Assembly: GCA_002307135.1 (NCBI GenBank) | Contig: DBTQ01000024.1 | Span: 1 to 37,130, forward strand | Reading direction: 5' to 3' | DNA from: Bacteroidetes bacterium UBA1312 | Lineage (GTDB): Bacteria > Bacteroidota > Bacteroidia > Chitinophagales > Chitinophagaceae | DNA length: 37,130 bases | Part shown: positions 32,037-37,130 of the stretch, one piece after another | Position numbering within the stretch: position 1 is the first letter of the stretch | Layout: the number at the start of each line of letters is the position of its first letter | The notes under the pieces: generated by a model | What the model was told of the DNA's origin: nothing | The model's input: the letters and a program-made list of their open reading frames with translations, nothing else | The model's database searches: none | Program-made: the position numbers and the translations under genes

Positions 32037-33368
32037 TTAAAAAATATGTTCTTCAAAAACAATTCCATGTTTTTCTAAACGAGTCAATATTGGACGATAA
32101 ACCTCCGGCATGGTCGGGATCAATACACCGTGAGGCATTCTTATGCTTTTAGTCATCACTAGTTCCGTTAGAATTGCCATTGGCAATCCAACCGTTTTAG
32201 CCATTGCCGAATGCATGCTATCCTCTCCTTTCACCATCATAGTACTGATTAGATTATTGGTCACTCCCCTATAATCATAACTTACCTCATGTTGCATTAC
32301 CACCATATCTTTATCGGTAGATTTCATAGCCCATTTTTCAGAAAGAATATCTAATAAAATATCACCAGAAGTCAATAAGCCTTCCCTTATGGGTGTATTC
32401 TCAAATAATCCTAACCATAATAGCATATCTTTCAATTTCTTATCTGATGTAGAGAGCTTATCCCAAACAAAATCCTCTAAAGAGCGACCACCATCAAAAC
32501 CCACAACCTTTTTAATCCACTCAGCATTAGTCATTTGCTCTGTGGAAAATGTTGTTTTCATATCTGTAAGTCCGAGTGTAACCAAAGCATCCCAGCCTTT
32601 GCAAAAATCGGGATGTCGCAATGTAGCCCTCATGAAAGTGCTGGACTCTTGCAATTCATAAAGGTCAATATAACTCAAAGAATCTCTATTAGGATAGTAA
32701 GCGAAAGTACCAACACCATCGCAAACAACTCTTTTATTATGTTTAAACATATCATGATATGCAACATCTACTTTTTTACCGGCCTTAAGAAAGTGTGCAC
32801 CGTCTTTACCCGCAGAAATTATATTTTTAGGATTCCAACTGAATTTATAATGCCATGGATTGTCGTCACTCTCAGGTGCAATAAGTCCTCCGCAATAAGA
32901 TTGGAAAGATGTAATATCCGAAGCAACCTTCCTTATACTATCAAACATTTGACTGGCAGTCATGTGATCAATACCAGGATCTAATCCCATTTCGCACATG
33001 AACATTAAACCCGCATCTTTTACCTCCTGATGTAACTCACGCATTTCAGGAGATGCATATGATGATGTAATTAAATGTTTTTTAAACTGCAAGCAATCTT
33101 TAGCCAGTAGGATATGTAAATGGGGTGGCATTACAGATACAACCATATCAGAACGCTTTACCAAAGCCTGACGCTCCTGTTCGTTACTTATATCTAAAAC
33201 CGCAATTTCAACATTCGCTTGATCCCTAACTTTAGATTTAATAGACTCCAAATCAGCATCTGCAATAATGAGATTCCACTTATGATGTATCTTCAATGAA
33301 GACTTCATAAGAAATTCAATCAGGTATATTGAACTTTTCCCAGCACCTACAATCAGAATAGTTGGCAT
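32037..33368 (-). CDS. Saccharopine dehydrogenase-family oxidoreductase
   Basis: A 443-residue protein with an N-terminal Rossmann domain (ILIVGAGKSSIYLIEFL, a GxGxxS form) and the family's second domain marked by MCEMGLDPGIDHMTA. It fits the saccharopine reductase/dehydrogenase type that links lysine and 2-aminoadipate-semialdehyde in lysine degradation. Length and the LDPGIDHM motif agree with the Bacteroidota form. No lysine-pathway neighbour such as LKR is present, so the exact reaction is not certain. It is transcribed alone on the minus strand. Confidence 0.88.
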   Translation of the reverse strand: MPTILIVGAGKSSIYLIEFLMKSSLKIHHKWNLIIADADLESIKSKVRDQANVEIAVLDISNEQERQALVKRSDMVVSVMPPHLHILLAKDCLQFKKHLITSSYASPEMRELHQEVKDAGLMFMCEMGLDPGIDHMTASQMFDSIRKVASDITSFQSYCGGLIAPESDDNPWHYKFSWNPKNIISAGKDGAHFLKAGKKVDVAYHDMFKHNKRVVCDGVGTFAYYPNRDSLSYIDLYELQESSTFMRATLRHPDFCKGWDALVTLGLTDMKTTFSTEQMTNAEWIKKVVGFDGGRSLEDFVWDKLSTSDKKLKDMLLWLGLFENTPIREGLLTSGDILLDILSEKWAMKSTDKDMVVMQHEVSYDYRGVTNNLISTMMVKGEDSMHSAMAKTVGLPMAILTELVMTKSIRMPHGVLIPTMPEVYRPILTRLEKHGIVFEEHIF

Positions 33369-33546
33369 GTTTTTAAAATATAATTATTTAAGACTCTCTT
33401 AGTTTAAGTCAAAAATCGTGCCACCAATGAAACATTAAAAAAATAATTTTAATTGAGTATATAAATATACTAAATTAGAAAACATTAAAAGTAAGATACA
33501 TGAAGAATTAAGGTTATTTCACAAATCAAAATCATCATTTTGCAAA

Positions 33547-34449
33547 TTACCCTCCATAAACCAGGTCGCACCAAAGCTTACTGTCATTTATTCCTAATTC
33601 GCGTTCTGCCCTGTCATCAATACCGATTTTAGCATTATGGTATTGTTTCGTTTTGGGCATAGGGCCCAGTACTTTCACAAATACAAACTTACCATTGCTT
33701 GGATTAGAGACTTTTACGACCTTCCCTTTTGGTATATCGTCAGAGAATGAGAATAGCAATTGATTAGAAACCTTACTTTGGGATTTGAAAAAGACAACCA
33801 TCCCTGACTGTGTAATTAAAGATTGCCCATTTGATGTTTGATAAACAAAAATTTGTTCGAGCATAGATAATTCCTTAGTTGTATCCTTTACCTCAGGATG
33901 TGCAGCCGTGTTGGATAAAGTAGCTGGCACAACCGAGCTACGATTAGATCCTGTTCCTGTCTCAGGTACACTTTTGCGTAAGCCGATTGTATTATCCGGC
34001 TGGTATTGTACCCACCCCATTTTCAATATACAACCCACCGGCAAGTTGGTTTGCTGGATATTATTTAAAACAATCAGTTCTGCTTCGTCTAACGAAGAAT
34101 ACTGGCTTAATTCCGACAGCTTGTCGTTAGGTTTGACTTTATAAAACAATGGCCGCGCTGTAGATAAAACAGATGGTTCCGATTTTATAAAATTATAATT
34201 TCCCAATGGAATTAATAATACAGTAGGTGGTTCAATTTTATCTTGGAATGACATATCATTGGACTGAGCCAATACAACCGCAGGAACGCTATAACATTGT
34301 GCAATAGAAAATACAGTTTCGCCCTTTCTGACCGGATATTTTATAAATAAACGCTCGTCTTTCGCTGTTGTAAAAAGGCTATCTTTATTTTGCGCATCTG
34401 TAACAAATGCAAACAACAACATGAGCGCCCCTAAAAAGTATCTTCTCAT
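33547..34449 (-). CDS. Exported LysM protein with RlpA-like barrel
   Basis: A 300-residue protein with a signal peptide (RRYFLGALMLLFAFVTDA), a LysM domain (about 36-85: YPVRKGETVFSIAQCYSVPA), a second, weaker LysM-like unit (about 101-150: YKVKPNDKLSELSQYSSL), a Ser/Thr-rich linker, and a C-terminal segment (GKVVKVSNPSNGKFVFVKVLGPMP ... AERELGI) shaped like the RlpA double-psi beta-barrel. LysM binds peptidoglycan; the barrel could cut or bind glycan strands. The catalytic Asp of RlpA-type lytic enzymes cannot be assigned with confidence. -7 element TAGATTTG (minus) at 34468-34475. Confidence 0.85.
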   Translation of the reverse strand: MRRYFLGALMLLFAFVTDAQNKDSLFTTAKDERLFIKYPVRKGETVFSIAQCYSVPAVVLAQSNDMSFQDKIEPPTVLLIPLGNYNFIKSEPSVLSTARPLFYKVKPNDKLSELSQYSSLDEAELIVLNNIQQTNLPVGCILKMGWVQYQPDNTIGLRKSVPETGTGSNRSSVVPATLSNTAAHPEVKDTTKELSMLEQIFVYQTSNGQSLITQSGMVVFFKSQSKVSNQLLFSFSDDIPKGKVVKVSNPSNGKFVFVKVLGPMPKTKQYHNAKIGIDDRAERELGINDSKLWCDLVYGG

Positions 34450-34467
34450 ATTACTTTCAGTTTGTTA

Positions 34468-34475
34468 CAAATCTA
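34468..34475 (-). promoter_or_regulatory. -7 element of the LysM protein gene
   Basis: TAGATTTG on the minus strand matches TAnnTTTG; 18 nt to the ATG. No TTG at the expected upstream distance. Confidence 0.4.
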
Positions 34476-34513
34476 ACGCAGCGCTGTCATAAATAATTTG
34501 TAATATTTTTAAA

Positions 34514-35722
34514 TTACTCTGCCCCATTGTCAAAACCATCAGTTTCAGCGGCATTCTTAACAATACCGTACAATACCGGAGGCTGCCTATAGATAGCATT
34601 CGACAGTTTATTGCCTAAAACAATGATCGTAAAATTGTCTTTTATAAAACGGTAGAAACAAGTATTATTGCCATGCCACCAACCATTGTGGTAAATAATC
34701 TTATAACCATCCGGATAGCAGAGCATCCGCCAACCCAAACCATAGTTTTTAACACCCGCCTTTTCAAATGAACAAGGACCATAGGCCACTTCAAGTGTTT
34801 CGTTGGAGAGAAATTTATTTTGATAAAAAGACTGGTCCCAACGGTACATATCTTCAACAGTACTATAAATACCCTTATCGCCATATACCCCGTCTCTAAA
34901 ATCGTTAGGAAAAACAGCATATCTGCTGCCCGCCTGATAACTTATAGTAGCCGTATTGGGCAATCCCTTAGCAGGGTCATACACAAAAGTGTTTTTCATA
35001 CCCAGAGGTTCGAAAATATATTTTCTTAAAAAAGCTTCGTAACGCATCTCTGTCACCTCTTCAATAATACAAGCCAGCAACATATAATTAGTATTGCAGT
35101 ATTTGAAATGAGTATTGGCTTTAAATTCTACCGGAGGTTTATGTGCGATCATAAGGGTCAAAACCTCATCATTGGACAAAAAGCTTTTCGTATCTTTCCG
35201 ATAGTTGGGTACCCAATGTTCGTAATTTGGCAAACCGGAACGATGACAAAGGAGCATCCGTAAGGTAATATCCGGATAAGGGAACTTTTTAAGGTAGGTT
35301 GTTACAGGCTTGTCTATATCCAAATACTTATTCTGATACAAATACAAAATAGCAGCACCGGTAAAGGTTTTGGAAACAGATGCCAATTGAACACCATTGT
35401 TGGCACTCAATGCCACGCCTGCCTGTTTATTCGCATATCCGACATATCGTTCGTAAAGCACTTTACCTTTATAACCGATCAATACGCTGCCATTAAACCC
35501 AGCCCTTGCCTGCATGTTATAAAAAGAATCCAATCGCTTGGCTATATGCTTCCATTCAGCAGAAGTCGTATCGTCATACACAAGCTTTATAGTACTCATT
35601 TGTACGGGCAACAATGGTAAGTGCGGAGGTGTTGCACTTGCCTTGTCGGAGTTGGAGTGGCAGGCGACAAAAAATAGAGATAATAATAGACTGGTATAAT
35701 AACGCTGCTTTAGTTTTTTCAT
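34514..35722 (-). CDS. Serine hydrolase, class C beta-lactamase fold, lipoprotein
   Basis: A 402-residue lipoprotein: signal MKKLKQRYYTSLLLSLFFVAC with the acylated Cys21. The three active-site motifs of penicillin-binding-type serine hydrolases are present: SVSK (Ser115, Lys118), YCN (Tyr208) and HNG (345-347, in place of KTG). HxG in the third motif is common in esterase and D-aminopeptidase-like members of this family. It probably faces the periplasm; whether it acts on muropeptides or esters is unknown. The ATG at 35722 is chosen because the longer in-frame TTG start would cross the -7 element. Confidence 0.92.
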   Translation of the reverse strand: MKKLKQRYYTSLLLSLFFVACHSNSDKASATPPHLPLLPVQMSTIKLVYDDTTSAEWKHIAKRLDSFYNMQARAGFNGSVLIGYKGKVLYERYVGYANKQAGVALSANNGVQLASVSKTFTGAAILYLYQNKYLDIDKPVTTYLKKFPYPDITLRMLLCHRSGLPNYEHWVPNYRKDTKSFLSNDEVLTLMIAHKPPVEFKANTHFKYCNTNYMLLACIIEEVTEMRYEAFLRKYIFEPLGMKNTFVYDPAKGLPNTATISYQAGSRYAVFPNDFRDGVYGDKGIYSTVEDMYRWDQSFYQNKFLSNETLEVAYGPCSFEKAGVKNYGLGWRMLCYPDGYKIIYHNGWWHGNNTCFYRFIKDNFTIIVLGNKLSNAIYRQPPVLYGIVKNAAETDGFDNGAE

Positions 35723-35750
35723 CCGGATAAAATCGTTGTAACAAGAGGTG

Positions 35751-35758
35751 CAAATATA
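35751..35758 (-). promoter_or_regulatory. -7 element of the serine hydrolase gene
   Basis: TATATTTG on the minus strand, 28 nt before the ATG at 35722. It lies between the stop of the ACP phosphodiesterase-like gene and the start codon, so this gene likely has its own transcript. Confidence 0.45.
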
Positions 35759-35779
35759 AGTTTTCAACCGCAAGGCTGC

Positions 35780-36367
35780 TTAACCGTTAACAGCAATTTT
35801 AACAAAAGAAATAATATCACTAATGAATGATTGATAAAGGGTACGCAACAGTATTTCATTTTGTTCAAACAAATCAAATGCAATATCAATTTCAGGTAAA
35901 TGTTGGGCACGACGCTGAAGACCATGCAAAGAGCGATGAATGCCCTCCTTACTTCTGTAATGATATAACCAATTGTGTTGGCGCATCGACTGAAAATAGG
36001 GTTCGAATGACGCAGGGAAATATGCTGTTTGTTCACCTAACTGTTGATACACGTTTTGTGAAAAATCAAACAACGCCTGTTCATCTTCAAAATGAGCCAA
36101 ATCATTTGCCAAAAAATAATCCATCAGCGTATCAGTAATAGCACCTGCATACAAGCCGTATTGCGGGCGGAATATTTTTTTTGCTTCTGTAGTACTTTCG
36201 TGATTATCGGTATAATGATCAATAGCACGATGCAGCAACAGTCCTTTCTTTATACCCTCAGGGAAAGCATCGAGTGCGACAAGCCCTTTTACATGGTCGC
36301 CCATCATATTGCCCGTCAGCAACGCAGCATCTCCAAACGATAAATAAGCATGACCCAGGTAATTCAT
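35780..36367 (-). CDS. ACP phosphodiesterase-like protein (AcpH/DUF479)
   Basis: A 195-residue protein of the AcpH family, HD-like metal-dependent hydrolases that remove the 4'-phosphopantetheine arm from acyl carrier protein. Family marks are the N-terminal MNYLGHAYLSFGD, GNMMGDHVKG, LLHRAIDHYTDNHEST (metal ligands His, Asp) and TDTLMDYFLANDLAHF (Asp/His). Length equals E. coli AcpH (193). No fatty-acid gene is near. It is the gene immediately upstream of the serine hydrolase, 57 nt apart. Confidence 0.88.
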   Translation of the reverse strand: MNYLGHAYLSFGDAALLTGNMMGDHVKGLVALDAFPEGIKKGLLLHRAIDHYTDNHESTTEAKKIFRPQYGLYAGAITDTLMDYFLANDLAHFEDEQALFDFSQNVYQQLGEQTAYFPASFEPYFQSMRQHNWLYHYRSKEGIHRSLHGLQRRAQHLPEIDIAFDLFEQNEILLRTLYQSFISDIISFVKIAVNG

Positions 36368-36528
36368 TGGTATAAATATATTTCGTATAATTATTCAGCC
36401 TCTAAATATAAAGAAAGCATACCACATTCGGCATTCTTTCTTTTATTGTGTTACTTGATAGGCAGTGTATGAGCTTTATGTTTTTTTTATTTCAGCATAT
36501 TGTTGTGACCACTACGCCTTATTCTTTT

Positions 36529-36560
36529 TTTGGATATTTAATACATCGTTCTTACATTTG
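36529..36560 (+). promoter_or_regulatory. Promoter upstream of the right-end ORF
   Basis: TTTG at 36529-36532, a 20-nt spacer and TACATTTG at 36553-36560, a perfect match to the Bacteroidota pattern. The transcript would start near 36566 and run into the ORF whose first in-frame start codons are non-ATG. Confidence 0.6.
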
Positions 36561-36613
36561 ACACATACAAAAAATTACATCTTATTCCTACAAACGAATT
36601 AATAACTACTCAA

Positions 36614-37072
36614 TTGGATCCTGGAGTGTTGGCTGCCTGTATCAATCAGCTGCAAGTTACTATTAACTATCTGACCAGCTTCAGCCAAAACCTCACATCC
36701 GAAGAACGCCAGAAATATGGCAGTATCAACGAGCAAAACAAACTACTGGTGGGCAAGGTGCGCGACTACCAACAGCAGCAAGCCAACCTAGCCAGCCCCG
36801 ATGTGGATTGGGTAAAATTTAACCAACATTGGGCAAGCCGTAGCGGGTTTGCTCAGCTCGAAGCCTTGTGCAACAGTATTTTGGAACTGTGCAGCGATGC
36901 GCGGATATTGCACGATTTTAGTCTGTATCAAAATTCGCTGGTGGACTACGACTATACCAAGTACAAAGCCAACAGCACCCAAGGTGGCGGTGCATACACT
37001 ACCAAAATGGAGGACATCAAACAATTTTTCCCCAATACGGGTGGTAGCAATACTACCCCAGTAACACCATAA
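36614..37072 (+). CDS. Hypothetical helical protein with non-ATG start
   Basis: A 152-residue protein, mostly helical and Gln/Asn-rich (LTSEERQKYGSINEQNKLLVGKV, DYQQQQANLASPDVDW), ending in a Gly/Ser/Thr tail. I do not recognise a named domain; short Bacteroidota proteins with an 'LTxEERQK' helix and a following helix pair look similar. No signal peptide. The frame is open back to 36542 but has no ATG before residue 130, so TTG (36614) or GTG (36626) must start it, or the N-terminus has been lost. Its sequence is visibly richer in G and C than the genes before it, a sign of transfer. Confidence 0.6.
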   Translation: MDPGVLAACINQLQVTINYLTSFSQNLTSEERQKYGSINEQNKLLVGKVRDYQQQQANLASPDVDWVKFNQHWASRSGFAQLEALCNSILELCSDARILHDFSLYQNSLVDYDYTKYKANSTQGGGAYTTKMEDIKQFFPNTGGSNTTPVTP

Positions 37073-37101
37073 TTTTTCTATTTTCCGTTTTAATAAACAC
37101 A

Positions 37102-37130
37102 AAAGTGTCCCCTCCTAAAAAAACTTGACA
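37102..37130. repeat. Possible insertion-sequence end at window edge
   Basis: The last bases read GTGTCCCCTCC, an A-run, then CTTGACA; on the minus strand this begins TGTCAAG and ends in GGGGACAC. Such TGT..-type sequences resemble the terminal inverted repeats of IS3- or IS481-like elements. No partner repeat or transposase is in the window. Confidence 0.25.

Noticed and set aside
35723..35773. TTG start extending the serine hydrolase
   Set aside because: The extension crosses a -7 element and would hide the lipoprotein signal sequence.

Overview
The window reads as a stretch of a Bacteroidota chromosome, most likely of a Chitinophagales/Sphingobacteriales-type organism. The evidence is: several promoters of the Bacteroidota form (TTG or TTTG, a spacer of about 17-21 nt, then TAnnTTTG); A-rich leaders with no Shine-Dalgarno motif; the trio rpmB-rpmG-DUF4295; lipoproteins with Cys directly after a short signal; and a flavobacterial-type glycosylasparaginase beside CutC. 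Base composition is AT-rich and most of the window is housekeeping. No rRNA, tRNA or CRISPR array was found.

Layout. 1-6.4 kb: the 3' part of an ABC-F ATPase, a GT9 and a GT39 glycosyltransferase, then a peptidoglycan pair (L-Ala-D/L-Glu epimerase and murB). 6.5-10.1 kb: a secreted protein of unknown role, a short pyruvate-kinase-like protein without the C-terminal domain, and a cutC/glycosylasparaginase operon. 10.2-14.5 kb: a SET-domain protein, purH, a ribosomal operon (L28, L33 and a 56-residue DUF4295 protein), a YiiX-like hydrolase and a lipoprotein. 14.6-16.6 kb: a helix-hairpin-helix membrane protein and an acyl-CoA dehydrogenase.

16.7-19.1 kb is the most unusual part. The last 93 bp of icd (30 codons plus stop) occur twice, at 16770-16862 and 19008-19100, with one silent difference. 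They bracket about 2.1 kb of AT-rich DNA carrying a small membrane protein, an exported lipoprotein and an XRE-type regulator. Each copy has its own hairpin terminator beyond the stop codon. This is the footprint of site-specific integration into the 3' end of icd, as known for phage 21 and e14 in enterobacteria, but no integrase is present.

19.0-25.6 kb: icd, a DAO-family oxidoreductase, dut, cmk, a small LTxxQ periplasmic-type protein, a methionine-type aminotransferase and an FkbM methyltransferase. 25.6-27.9 kb: ugd and uxs, which together turn UDP-glucose into UDP-xylose. 28.1-30.5 kb: an RNA-handling, cold-adaptation type cluster (DEAD-box helicase with a structured leader, cold-shock protein, DUF1456 protein, RRM protein). 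30.6-36.4 kb: an HTTM/gamma-carboxylase-like membrane protein, a saccharopine-dehydrogenase-family enzyme, a LysM protein, a class-C beta-lactamase-fold hydrolase and an ACP phosphodiesterase-like protein. 36.5-37.1 kb: an ORF of different base composition behind a good promoter but without an ATG, followed by a sequence that resembles an insertion-sequence end.
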